From positions 1 to 64,000 of the forward strand of contig WPIO01000265.1 in NCBI GenBank assembly GCA_009760855.2: 64,000 nt of DNA. The letters run 5' to 3'. Below are positions 11,600 to 21,289 of the stretch, one piece after another. The translations under genes were made by a program, and so were the position numbers. Positions within the stretch are counted from its first letter, which is position 1. Each line of letters opens with the position of its first letter. Under the pieces are notes generated by a model. The model made no database searches and was not told the DNA's origin. It saw only the letters and a list, made by a program, of their open reading frames with translations. The DNA is from Cristatella mucedo (lineage: Eukaryota; Bryozoa; Phylactolaemata; Cristatellidae).

Positions 11600-11804
11600 A
11601 TACTACAATATCAACGCAGAATTTGAGCTCGGAAACGCTGGTGTCTTGTTGACGTTACCCTAATTAGAGTGGTTTGCGGGGATTGTGGAGGATTTTGGTT
11701 ATTCGTCGAACACCTGAACCCACACCTGTCTTGTGTACTTTACTTCCACAGCTTGGGCTAAGCGGACGTACACTTTTCTGCCTGCCGTTCGGCTTGATCA
11801 GACT

Positions 11805-11854
<50 letters not shown>

Positions 11855-11929
11855 CGTTGGCTGAATAAATAGTCACACCCTGACTATGCTGTGTTGACAT
11901 CTCTACCGACGAATCCATTACTGCATCAA
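11596..11929. repeat. Interval with (CT)n microsatellite at 11807-11851
   Basis: A CT tract of about 45 bp is followed by AATAAA near 11863 and a segment reading ATCTCTACCGACG. The arrangement could be an LTR or transcript end, but no partner copy is visible. AT-rich Polinton sequence begins just after. Confidence 0.5.
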
Positions 11930-12484
11930 ACGTAAATTCAACTTTGTCTTAATCCACGAGTTTCATGCAGCAGTATCTATATCAAATTCAAATTTACCTG
12001 CACTTCCCCATAATTTTATTATAGAGTCATTAATTGTATCTGCAATTCTTACGTTGATGTCATCTGACGCTCCAGAACTTACTCCAGGTCTTATTGTTTC
12101 CGCTCAGATACTCCTGCTACTCTATAATAAAAATGTCTTATTTGAAGTAGTAATGTTTTCTTTATAAAGTTAAACCCTAAAAATTCTTAAACCCAATTTT
12201 AAATTTTCTTTACTTCACATTATTGGTTCATTGATTGGTGTTCTAATAGGATTAGTTGCTCCACTAAGTTTGAAAAAATATCCTTCTTTACTAGCTTCAC
12301 TAGATTTTCTATTGCTTATACGTTTCTTAGAATTTCCTAAGCATTTTAAATTAAATCACTCGTCCATATACTTGATCAAATAAAATTCTATTTACTCTAT
12401 CAACATAACACTTTGGGACATTTCTTAATTTTTCAAGATAATCAACTGCAATATTAATCGAACTTGTTACTCATTCTATCAGTC
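11930..12484 (-). pseudogene. Unidentified Polinton gene remnant, left end
   Basis: The minus strand has three successive open stretches in different frames. The first includes DYLEKLRNVPKCYVDRVNRI, the second ends near SGATNPIRTPI, and the third carries ASDDINVRIADTINDSI. AT-rich codon use matches the rest of the element. I do not recognise the protein; it could be a structural or accessory Polinton gene. The LINE A insertion separates it from minus-strand remains at 15490-16062, which may be the same gene or its neighbour. Confidence 0.35.
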
Positions 12485-13130
12485 CATGCATTCTGACAAG
12501 GTTGGTGGTGGGGTTGCAATTGTTGTTCGCGAATCATGTGGCTATAAGATGTGCAGTTTTCGCATAATCTATCGCTGGAATTATTTGCAATTAGCTACTC
12601 ATCAAAGACAATGCCTCTCACCATTGTGATATACCGAACTCCTTCTGGCTCCTTTTGGCCTTCCGACTTGCTTAAAGAGAAGCTTTTGGAGTTCTTCGCT
12701 AAAATATTTGTGTGCGATGGACAGGCCCTTACTGATTGCTAGAGACTTAAATATTCACGTTGACAACCTCATAAAGAGCAAGGTCCGCTCATTTCTTGGC
12801 TGTCTAGAGAATTTGTGTTTATTTCAACACGTTAATCATACCACCCACGTCGGTGACCATATTGCTGGTTTGGTCCAGCAGTTAAGGTGCTCGCCCCCGA
12901 CCATGGTCTGGCTGAGGTCGTGGGCTCGAGCCCTGAGGCATATGTGAAGCGCCTGAATAGAGATTAGGTTCTCTTGGGGCGCTATACAAATGAATATATT
13001 TATATATTTTTATATTCTAGATCTATTGATTAACAAGAATGTCTTTCCCATCGACCTTATGGTGTTCCCGCTAACCCTCTCGGGTCATTGTTTGGTCTCG
13101 TTTACTGTTCCTGCTCCCTTGTGCGTACAG
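12485..13130 (+). pseudogene. LINE A endonuclease domain (broken, SINE2 inside)
   Basis: Frames across 12485-12858 and 13017-13130 show the APE-type endonuclease signature of non-LTR retrotransposons: GGGVAIVVRESCGY near the start, LLIARDLNIHVDN (the G/R-D-x-N-I-H motif) around 12726-12764, and after the SINE a DLLINK ... LSGHCLVSF segment, the S-D/G-H motif before the domain end. The endonuclease nicks target DNA for target-primed reverse transcription. Two frame changes and the SINE2 insertion disrupt it. Confidence 0.75.
12864..13011 (+). mobile_element. SINE2, best copy, with 5-bp target duplication
   Basis: GCTGGTTTGGTCCAGCAG and AAGGTGCTCGCC form the tRNA-like head with an A-box; GTGGGCTCGAGCCC (12919-12932) fits a Pol III B-box; the tail runs from GCGCCTGAATAGAGATT to GCTATACAAATGAAT. 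ATATT occurs on both flanks (12859-12863 and 13012-13016). Removing the SINE plus one ATATT rejoins the LINE endonuclease frame. An AT-rich stretch ends the tail. Confidence 0.85.
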
Positions 13131-13899
13131 AATACAATCAAACTTTTCCAGTGACGTAACTTAAAAAACATTGACATAGACACACTTTTGAAATTTGTTT
13201 GTGATGCAGTTCTTCTTGATCTGCACCCAGACTCGACCGACAGACTCGATACCATCACTGATGCAATGAGCATGACACTTAGAAGTGCTCTTTACAAGCT
13301 TGCTTCCGTTTATTCTATCCGTATACAGAGTCGTAGCAATTCCTTTCAATTTACAAAAACATAAAATGATGCACCGTGTTCAGCTCAGGCTTGAACGTTG
13401 TTTTAAGAAATAGGGGTCTGATGCAGATCTAGTCAATTTCAAAGACTTACTTCGAGTTTACACCCGGAAGCTTAAAAACTTTAAGCCTTTTCACTCGAAA
13501 ACTGAGCTCCTGCCAGTCGGACCCAAAAGAGATTTCAAAGACAGTAAACAATTTACTGACCAATGCTGAGAGGTCTGACTTCCCATTTATTAGCGGCTCA
13601 GCCGAAAAGTTGTCAACTTTCTTTACTGAAAAAATGGTGCACGTTCGAGCCCCCTCCAAGTGAAGCAACTGTGGAATCGCAACCTGTGGCCTTCCTTAAA
13701 AGATTTTGCGAGGTTATCTGCATGCGATGTGGCTACCTCAATAAGGTCTAGTAAAAAGAGTTCGTCTCCTGAAGACCTTATATCATCATTTTTGTCTTAA
13801 CTGGCAGGCCAACTTAGTCCTGCCATAACCGAGATTTTTAATGCTTCTTTGAAAAAAAGAGGTTGTACCCAAGTCCTTCAAATCGGCAATCGTTTATCT
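13131..13899 (+). pseudogene. LINE A linker between endonuclease and reverse transcriptase
   Basis: By position this is the region between the two enzymatic domains. Open blocks are short and shifted. No independent motif is readable, and the minus-strand frames here are shadows. Confidence 0.5.
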
Positions 13900-15376
13900 C
13901 ATACTTGAAAAGCCCGGATTAGACACAGAGGTCCTTGAAAACTATCGCCTAGTTTTCCTTCTTCCTTTCTTGTCAAAGACTCTTGAAAAAGTTGTCACTA
14001 AGCAACTTGTTGCACATATTAAAAAGAATGAAATTTCAAAAAAATTTCAATCAGGGTTCAAGACGCTGCACTCCACTGAAACTGCTCTCCTCCGTGTTAA
14101 CAATAACATTCTACGTGGCAATGATGACGGGAATGTCACTGCCCTAGCTCTGCTAGATCTGTGAGCGGCCTTCGACACCATTGATCATGATGTTCTACTT
14201 GAACGATTGATAACAACGGTCGGTCTGGCAGACGAGGCACTGGGGTGGTTTAAATCGTACTTGTCTGATCGTGTTCAATCCGCGTCGTGTGGGGGTCAGG
14301 TCTCACACACGAGACTGGTCACCTGTGGAGTCCCTCGGGGGTCTGTCCTTCGTCTCTTGCTGTTCTTCATTTATACCCAACCTCTCGGAAAAGTGAATAA
14401 GGCCCTTGGAATAGGAAATAACTTTTATGCTGACGATACTCAGCTGTATTTGTCATTCAAACCGTCGGAATCTGCTGCAGAAACATATAAACTCAATGCT
14501 TGCCTTACCGACATTCGATCCTGAATGTCTGAAAACTTCTTGAAACTAAATGACGACAAAATGGAGCTGCTCTTCAGGCACTCTAAGCGTGTGGCTGGAT
14601 TTAAAGACTTAGCCCTTCTAATAGGTGATGCTGTTGTGTGACCATCATCACATACTCGAAATTTAGGTGTCGTTTTAGATAGCTGCCTAAATTCTTAAAA
14701 GCTTCATTCAGAAGATTCTTTATACAGTTAGCCATCACATCCGATCCCAATCTAAGATTCGTAGCTGTCCTCCACAGTGGCTTGCAAAAGATTTAACTAG
14801 CTCATTAGTCGTGTCTCGGCTTGATTATTGTAACTCCCTTTTGGCTGGGCTACCAAAGAAAGCAACACGGCCACTGCCGCTGGATATAAAAATGGCTGCA
14901 TCGCTAGTCTTTAAGTCCCAGAGGTTTGACCGCGTGTCTCCTTTGCTAAAGAGCTAGGATGGATACCGGTTGATCAACGGATACGGAACAAAGTTCTTAA
15001 GCTGACCCACAAGGTCATCCAAGGCTTGGCTTCTCCGTACCTAGCTGAACTGCTGCACCAACTTCAGCCTATTCGTGCCCTCAGGTCGAGTATGGACAAT
15101 AAATTAGCTGTTCCATTCCTCCGCTTAAAGACTGTTGGCGACAGAAGTTTCGGCTCTGGAGGTCCTAGACTGTGGAACTCGCTTCCACAATTCTTACGCA
15201 AAGACAACTTCTCTGCTGCTACCAACTATAGCTCACCCTTGTTAGCGGTCCTGAGCGGCTACTTCCACACTACTCACAGCCTCAACTGTTCTCGTGACTC
15301 TGGTATGCTTCCCACTTTCTCTTTGTTGCGTGAGATGAAGTCTGTTGGCCACCGAATGGGCACCAAAAGCCGCTAA
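13900..15376 (+). pseudogene. LINE A reverse transcriptase and C-terminus
   Basis: Open blocks at 13970-14164, 14207-14524 and 15026-15376 cover the enzyme. The first carries QSGFKTLHSTETALLRV, typical for the fingers. The next shows LALLDL, then after a TGA the AFDTIDHDVLL motif with the first catalytic Asp, then GVPRGSVL and FYADDTQLY with the catalytic Asp pair. The last block carries LAELLHQLQPIRALRS and LWNSLPQFL, the conserved tail of CR1/L2-type proteins. Catalytic residues survive but stops and frameshifts make it a pseudogene. Confidence 0.85.
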
Positions 15377-15489
15377 GGCTGTGAGTGCGCGTTACAAACT
15401 CGCCTGCGTAAGACCCACATAGTCTTGGCGGCTTTGTGGAGTTACAGACGGAGATACATTACACTACAATACTTCGGCATTAGCGGCAG

Positions 15490-16062
15490 AAATTTCTCTG
15501 ATCCATAATACTAACTTGTCTTTTATTTTGGATTCACTTTTTGTAGTCATTGGAATATTTTGTACTCCTGGACCGTTCATAAAAAGCTTATTTATGTAAT
15601 CTAGAACGTCCTGTTCTGTCCGATTAACTCTAGTTCCTTCATCAGATTAAACCAACGATTGTATATCATGCATAGAACTAAGTTTTCTTTATTATTTTCG
15701 TTATCAATAGTTCAATTCCTTTAGTCAATCAATTAGTTCCTTTTTCTTTTACAGAAATACTTCTGAGTAGATCTATTTCAATATCACTAGATTCACTAAT
15801 TTTCTCTAGTGCAGCTCTCCAATATGATTTATGAGTTCCAGTAGTTGCGTTGATTCCTAATCGATCTGATATACCTTTTGTAGAGCATCGATGGCTTCTC
15901 TTAGTTAATCATTTGGAGAACTTGTCTAAGCAGCCTTAGCTATTCCAATTGCTTTCTTACATTGCCCTGATTTAATTGCTTTTGCAACTTTACCAAAAGT
16001 TAATGATATATCAGGATGTGTTTCATCTCGAAGATTAGAAACATTTTGAATTTCTCTCATAT
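15490..16062 (-). pseudogene. Unidentified Polinton gene downstream of the ATPase
   Basis: A minus-strand frame opens with ATG near 16060 (MREIQNVSNLRDETHPDIS, then KVAKAIKSGQCKKAIGIAKAA) and meets a stop after about 42 codons. Further open pieces in shifted frames continue to the LINE A 3' end. It lies directly downstream of the ATPase remnant on the same strand, as a structural gene might. The helical Lys/Ala-rich start could suit a DNA-binding or core protein, but I do not recognise the family. Confidence 0.4.
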
Positions 16063-16189
16063 TCTAATGATTCTTGTACACTACCACGTTAGGCACGTTT
16101 TTGAAATAAATCTTTCCGTTGAACATCTATATACTAAGGTATTTTTTCATTGAATATTGCTGTTATTTGTTTGACAGAATGATCTACGG

Positions 16190-16790
16190 TGCAAAATTAC
16201 CCTTCTAATTTCGTATCTGTAAAGTCACACAATGTATAAACCAATTTCCTGCGCTCGAATTTATCCAATCGCTAAACATGCTTTTTTAAGTATCTCTAAC
16301 GTAGGCATCTCTAATATATTCGATGTCAGTATTATTGTGTATAAAAAAATTATTATTATTTACATATTTCCTCATTTTTATAGAGGTATGTTAGTGTTAC
16401 ATCGTGCAAGATAAAAGATATTTAGTCTTTTATTTCTTCCTCTGGTAAAGTAGTCATGAATCTTTGTTTGATCCTCAGTCATTACATCATGTAAAACAAC
16501 TATATTTTTGCAGCTACTAAATGAATCAACTTCTGGTATTCCTTCATTTCCATCTATTCAAACACAAACACCTTTAGCCATTCTATCAGTCATTGATTTA
16601 AGTCCACGACATAACTTTTGATCAACACTAGAAGTAACTATGGTACAAGCATTGTATTTTAGCACTCCCTAGAATACCCAGTTCATAACTAACTGAGACC
16701 TTCAAAATCCACGCTGTCCTCAAACAAGTGATTTAATTGGAACTTTTGGTAACGGTTCTTAGTGATTAGTTTCAAGATCTTTTCCAAAGT
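16190..16790 (-). pseudogene. Polinton packaging ATPase (FtsK/HerA type, broken)
   Basis: The minus strand reads, in order, a degenerate Walker A region near 16711-16694, a strand ending CTIVTSSVDQK, a Walker B-like NIVVLHDVMTE (16508-16478) and DYFTRGRNKRLNIFYLARC (about 16456-16400), the most characteristic stretch of Polinton and virophage genome-packaging ATPases. Downstream pieces in other frames fit the C-terminus. This ATPase would pump DNA into the capsid. The Walker A stretch has TGA where the family has Gly and Arg where it has the ATP-binding Lys, so activity is lost. The plus-strand frame at 16232-16414 is a shadow. Confidence 0.6.
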
Positions 16791-16847
16791 TAGACGTTTG
16801 AACTATTAGAGATATTATCTATGTAAGAATTTTTATTATTAGAGGAA

Positions 16848-17037
16848 ATGAATAATTACTGTCTTAAGTGTAAAAGTAATACGGCCAATCTTCATGAGGA
16901 ATACACTGAAATCCAGAGTCCTTGTGGTCTGTCTACGAGGAGTGATAAAGGCAATTTGTGCAATCTGTGGAAGTAAACAATCAAAGTTTGTTAAAGCTGA
17001 GAAGCGGCTCTGGAGTATTATCTCATTGGCGTAAATT
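16848..17037 (+). pseudogene. Zinc-ribbon protein of Polinton type (DUF5679-like)
   Basis: ATG at 16848 begins MNNYCLKCKSNT with a CX2C pair; about 30 codons later, in the frame shifted by one, AICAICGSKQSKFVK carries the second CX2C pair. The C-L-K-C ... C-x-x-C-G-S-K-x-S-x-F-V-K layout matches the small zinc-ribbon domain (DUF5679-like) found in Polintons and large DNA viruses. Its role is not well known; it often forms part of a virion or replication protein. The frameshift lies between the Cys pairs, near 16935-16950. Confidence 0.5.
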
Positions 17038-17130
17038 AAGTAGTTAAATCAAGGAAAAGCTAATAGCTGACTTGGATAAAGCTATAAAAAAACTAATGCA
17101 TTAAAAAGTTCCACGAAGACTGTTAACAAA

Positions 17131-17328
17131 TTGCGATGTAATAAAATATATAAAATAGTTGAATTAAAAAACTTCAGAGATATATTTGCAAGAGATGAAT
17201 TATCAAAGGTGATATTAAGTTCAGTAGAATGTCGGAACAGTAATCCAGGAAAATCTAATAAAGAAATATATGACTTGATTACAGTAAAAAGTCCAGAGAA
17301 GACTCATTCTACTTTGATTCATGTGTAA
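17131..17328 (+). pseudogene. Possible adenoviral-type cysteine protease N-terminus
   Basis: A 65-codon frame contains LKNFRDIFARDELSK, resembling the start of Polinton/adenovirus-type maturation proteases, where a conserved NFRGVFxRDxLP-type segment precedes the catalytic His. Downstream, no His or Cys catalytic box can be read before the frame is lost. It lies just upstream of the capsid-like gene, as in many Polintons. The short match makes this tentative. Confidence 0.35.
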
Positions 17329-17329
17329 C

Positions 17330-18170
17330 TCCTCATAACAAGAGTAATAAATATTTAAACTGTATCCCAAGTTTGTCACCCTTCTAATTGCAAAGTTATG
17401 ATACTGACTGTGGAAGGCAGTGCATAGCATTCTTACATGGTAATGGAGACTAATGACTTTGGAACCATGATGGGATTGCTAATGAATCAATTTTTATATT
17501 AAAACATTATTTCCTATATATAGTACAAAATGACAAGAAATTTTAGCCATTTCGAATCGCTCATAGATACTCTTTTATAGAAAAAGTATGTAACTTGGAG
17601 GATTCTAAAGTATTAATGCTAAAAGGCGCTCCAGTTAGGATCAGAGCAGAAGAAAAAAGATCAAAAGAATCAAAGCTGTACATTAAAGATTATGTCTATT
17701 TTGACTCAAATCCAGAGCTAAAAGGAAAGTTAATAGACTAATTGATAATGCTTGCATTAATCTTTGAAGTTTTAATCATGAACAAAGATAAACAATTGGA
17801 GTAAAATTATATGTTGGCCGTAAAAGTACGATCTATTATTATCTAGAAAAAGTTGTCTTGAAGACATTGTTAGTAATCTTGAAGCAGATTTTGGAATGAC
17901 TGGACTACTAGATGGATTTTATGCTACAAAATACCTATATAATGGTGTATATATACTCATTTTTAGATTAAAGCGCTATCAGATTAAGGTACACCCTTCA
18001 CCAATTCAGACTCTTGAAATTATTTGTGGAAACAATCTTTTGAAAGTTTACATTTATTCTTGTTCATGTTTTTAGTTAAACTTGTTTTAGGTAATTATTT
18101 TAAACTTTTCTTAGTTATATTTAACATTTTATTTTTGAAGTTCCTTGCATAAATTTTTATTTCACTTATT
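17330..18170 (+). other. AT-rich Polinton interior, no identified gene
   Basis: Short plus-strand open stretches lacking good start codons occur, for example around 17590-17740 (ending in YVYFDSNPELKGKLID) and 17845-18075 (with FGMTGLLDGFYATKYLYNG). Codon use resembles the neighbouring genes, so this is probably eroded coding sequence of the element; I cannot name it. Confidence 0.35.
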
Positions 18171-18218
18171 TATTTTTATTTTATTTATTTTTATAGAATT
18201 TTTGGATTCTGTGCGGAT

Positions 18219-19220
18219 ATGAATAAAATAATTTACAATACTCAATTTACTCTTGAGATAACTAGGGTTAATGGAAATTATTGTAATGCTATTATGACGG
18301 GAATAAGTGGTGCTGCTGCAGATAATAATGTTAAATGTAATTCAAAGTAGAACAACAGCTAATGCTGCTGGAAATGGTGCTTGGAATTCATTTAAAATTA
18401 ATATCTCAAAAATGAGATTAATGGTTCCATGTATTTCTCCGAAAGAAAGTATTCAAAAATCACTTGCTGAAATTTCAAGTAAGAGGTCAAAGAAAATTAA
18501 ACTTAACTACAGAGTTAGGCGATATGAGAATGTAACTATAACAAATTAGAATCAAACTCTTAGATATACAAAGACTCTATCTGTGCAGAATGAAATTGAT
18601 AAAGTTAGATGGTTGATTGTTGCTGCACAGAATAATAATAAATTTAATAGCTACACTGGAAATCCTTGTACTTTTAACCATTGTGATATTAAAAATGTGA
18701 CAGTTTTGCTAATGGATCAAAACAATATCCAGCAGTTTTAAGAAGCAGTTATCCAAAAGATGGAAAATGTTCAACTGCTTATCTTGATTTTTCAAAATTT
18801 AGGAAACAATTTCTTGGATTAAATGAATTAACTGAACCTGTTGGTGTTACTTTTCCCGAATGGTTAACTCTTTATCCGATTCATGTTATTGATTTTCAAT
18901 ACAATGATGAACCTCTTAGGGCAACATCAAAACTTGATGTAACTATTGAGTTCAATTCTACAATACCTGGTGCTGCTGCTGCTGCTGTTCCTGCTGCTGG
19001 AATTATACCTGCACAACTTGAAATTACAGCTGCTGCTGCACCAACAGTTGTTATTCATTATATTACTATCTGTGATAACACTACGGAATTAACATCTAGT
19101 GGTAATGGAACACCTTTTACTTGTAGTAAAGGAAGGTCTTTTTTCAATTCATTAGATATTAAACAAATTATGATTAATAGATATAATGGAAAAGACAAAT
19201 TGTATACAAGGTTCAGATGA
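18219..19220 (+). pseudogene. Capsid-like structural protein of the Polinton
   Basis: ATG at 18219 opens a frame that shifts after about 30-40 codons, runs as 18307-18549 with an in-frame TAG at 18547, continues to a TAA at 18739 and returns to the original frame to end at TGA 19218-19220. The unbroken total would be about 330 codons. Beta-strand-rich sequence with FPEWLTLYPIHVIDFQYND, an Ala-rich loop (18965-19045) and a late VIHYITICDN strand resembles the C-terminal half of double jelly-roll capsid proteins of Polinton/adintovirus type. Position between protease-like and accessory genes agrees. A minor capsid protein is the alternative. Confidence 0.45.
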
Positions 19221-19809
19221 GTGGAAAAAGTCTACGAAGTTAAATGGATCAGAAATGTGTTCTGTTCTGGGAAATAATATGATATTCGGTTCACAAACAG
19301 ATTATGATATAGAATTAATTTCAAATAGCAAACTAAAAAAATATATTTCTAATTCGCAAGCAATGAGATTTCCTCAGATGTTATTTGGAAAGGTGTTTGA
19401 ACCTATTGCTGCTAAATATCTAGAAATGAAATTAAATAGAAACATCGAGAATGCAAATGATTGTTTTACTAGTGATGAAGTGTATAGATATTCACCAGGT
19501 GAAATTATAGATGAAGATACGTTGATTGAGATAAAATGTACATGAAGTAGAAAGATAGTTGGAGATTGTATTCCAAAACAATATTTAGCGCAGTGTTTAC
19601 TTGGATTGTATGTGTTAAAACTAAGGTGTTTCTATTCGGAATTCGAAATTCGTATTCCTGGTTTGAATTGCTATGCACCCCCTATAGATTACATAGCAGC
19701 AGGAAAAGTTAGAATACCCACCAAGTTTGAATTTGATATGCCAATTAGAGAACCGCTTTTATGTTTTTACTTAAAGATGAAAAGTACTTTAATTTTGAGT
19801 TTAATATAA
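19186..19809 (+). pseudogene. YqaJ/lambda-exonuclease-like nuclease
   Basis: The frame begins at ATG 19186 and overlaps the end of the capsid-like gene by 35 bases in another frame. The start, CIQGSDEWKKSTKLNGSEM, matches the YqaJ pattern (G-S-x-x-W ... R/K-x-G-S-E-I-A-x-x-L-G). FGKVFEPIAAKYLE holds the active-site Glu region; SPGEIIDEDTLIEIKC holds the D and E-x-K metal-binding motif (E-I-K near 19525). An in-frame TGA lies at 19543-19545; the same frame then stays open to 19807 with QYLAQCLLGLYV, fitting the Gln helix. Such 5'-3' exonucleases act in recombination and replication. Nearly intact except for the one stop. Confidence 0.65.
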
Positions 19810-19989
19810 TCGCCGATTACGGTAGATTTAATAATGTAAAAGGTAATGGGTAAGATATCAAATACTATATAAAAAAAAAGGTAGAAATGCAAGTAGTTGA
19901 AGAGGAAGATCATTTTAGGTTTGCAAGAATTATTCCAATAGCTAAAGAAGTATTAGAAAGATCTAAAATATTAATATACAATTATATAG

Positions 19990-20820
19990 ATGGACAGAAA
20001 GTTTCATAATGAAGACTATGTATCAAAGAATAATGGTTTCATTCTTTCAGATCTTGATGCGAATGAAAATAGAATTATAAATTTAGCAGATCCTGTTAAT
20101 GACTTTGATGCTGTTACAAAAGCCAACTTTGTTGTTAATTCAGGAATAACGATGAATCTTGCTGGTAAACGTATTACAAATCTTGGTGCTGGTATTAATC
20201 CTACTGATGGAGTAAATGTTAGTCAAGTAAATAATTATGTTAAAAAACTAGTGAAACAATGCTAGGAGATTTAAACATGAATAGCTTTGCTATAACATCT
20301 ACTTATTAGAATTCAGGAAACACCAATCCAGTTGTTCTAAATGATGACTATTGTGTTACTTATGGTCGAATGAAAAGAGATGTATTATTGAAAGCATTTC
20401 CTTCAATAACAAATATCAATATGGGTGGAAATTCAATAACAAACGTTGCAGAACTTGTTAATCCTTCTGACGTTGCAACAAAGAATTATGTAGATAAAAC
20501 ACTTAAAAAATTACGGAAGTAATATCAGTCTCACTTGATCCTAAAGCATTAAATTCAATACTAAATCTATCAACACCTTACTCATGGACAAATAAAATGG
20601 CTCCACCAATAACAATATTGAATGTTATGGTTGTAGGATCATCTAATTGTGTATTTCTTAGATCTAATAGTGATATAAGTCGTATCTGGTGATGTAAGAG
20701 CTATAAATACTTCTCCCACTGGAGTTAACTTAAAGTATTATGCTTATTTCAGTAGATTACCAACTGAGTATCACTTCGTTGATAGCCTTGGGAAATTAAA
20801 GGTAAACCTCTTGGTTAGTT
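19990..20820 (+). pseudogene. Tail-fibre-like repeat protein of the Polinton
   Basis: A 91-codon frame from ATG 19990 and a second frame from about 20262 carry repeats found in phage tail fibres: ENRIINLADPVNDFDAVTKA (20065-20124), KRITNLGAGINPTDGVN (20167-20217) and NSITNVAELVNPSDVATKNY (20433-20492). The pattern N-x-I-x-N-L/V ... P-x-D-x-A-T/V-T-K forms a triple beta-helical shaft. A C-terminal segment with LNLSTPYSWTNKMAPP may be the head domain. Likely role: a spike or fibre on the particle. A frameshift at 20262-20265 and a TAG at 20307 break it. Confidence 0.6.
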
Positions 20821-21262
20821 ATGTACCCTCCTGAAAAGTATAAGTGAACTATTAAAACTATTAACTCTTTTAACTTTGTTGCTTTATGCTTACCTTTAAC
20901 AAGTGGGAATAGTTTTGAAATAGCACATATTGATTCATGTTCTAAACATCTATGTACGCCTAAGGTTGGATAAAATTCACTTTTAAAATGTTTCTTTACT
21001 AGAGAATATATAGTTTAGTTGTTTTTTTTTATAATAACTAGAATTTATGTTACAGTATGAACAAATGATTATTTCACTATTATGTGAAGAACTAGAATCA
21101 AATTCTGTTTCATTCATATCTAAATCACATTTATCACAACGTATTTCATACTTTTGTTTTGGTCTTTTTTTGGTGGTTTACAATAAGAATGACCTGTTTC
21201 AAGGTATTCAATTTCATTAAATGTATTTAAACAAGTATCTCAAAATATTTCCATCTCTATAG
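20815..21262 (-). pseudogene. Cys/His-rich minus-strand Polinton protein
   Basis: From an ATG near 21255 the minus strand reads a protein with a TGA at codon 5 and then paired cysteines: DTCLNTF, HSYC, RCDKCDLDM and IICSYCNIN, followed in a shifted frame by HRCLEHESICAISKLFPLV. Paired Cys spacing suggests one or two zinc-binding modules. It converges with the fibre gene at about 20815. No family is recognised; a zinc-binding regulatory protein is the safest description. Confidence 0.4.
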
Positions 21263-21289
21263 AATGTCGTTTTTAACTCTAAAAGAAAG

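Larger units (their letters stand above)
12485..15475 (+). mobile_element. LINE A, long copy (CR1/L2-like)
   Basis: About 3 kb with, in order, a decayed endonuclease domain, a reverse transcriptase with the YADD box, a C-terminal region and a 3' UTR ending GGAGATACATTACA. It is 5' truncated, lies inside the Polinton and contains SINE2 at 12864-13011. Numerous stops and frameshifts show it is inactive. It serves as the reference for the shorter LINE A fragments in this window. Confidence 0.85.

Noticed and set aside
16232-16414. 60-codon plus frame
   Set aside because: Antisense to the packaging ATPase remnant, whose motifs are on the minus strand.
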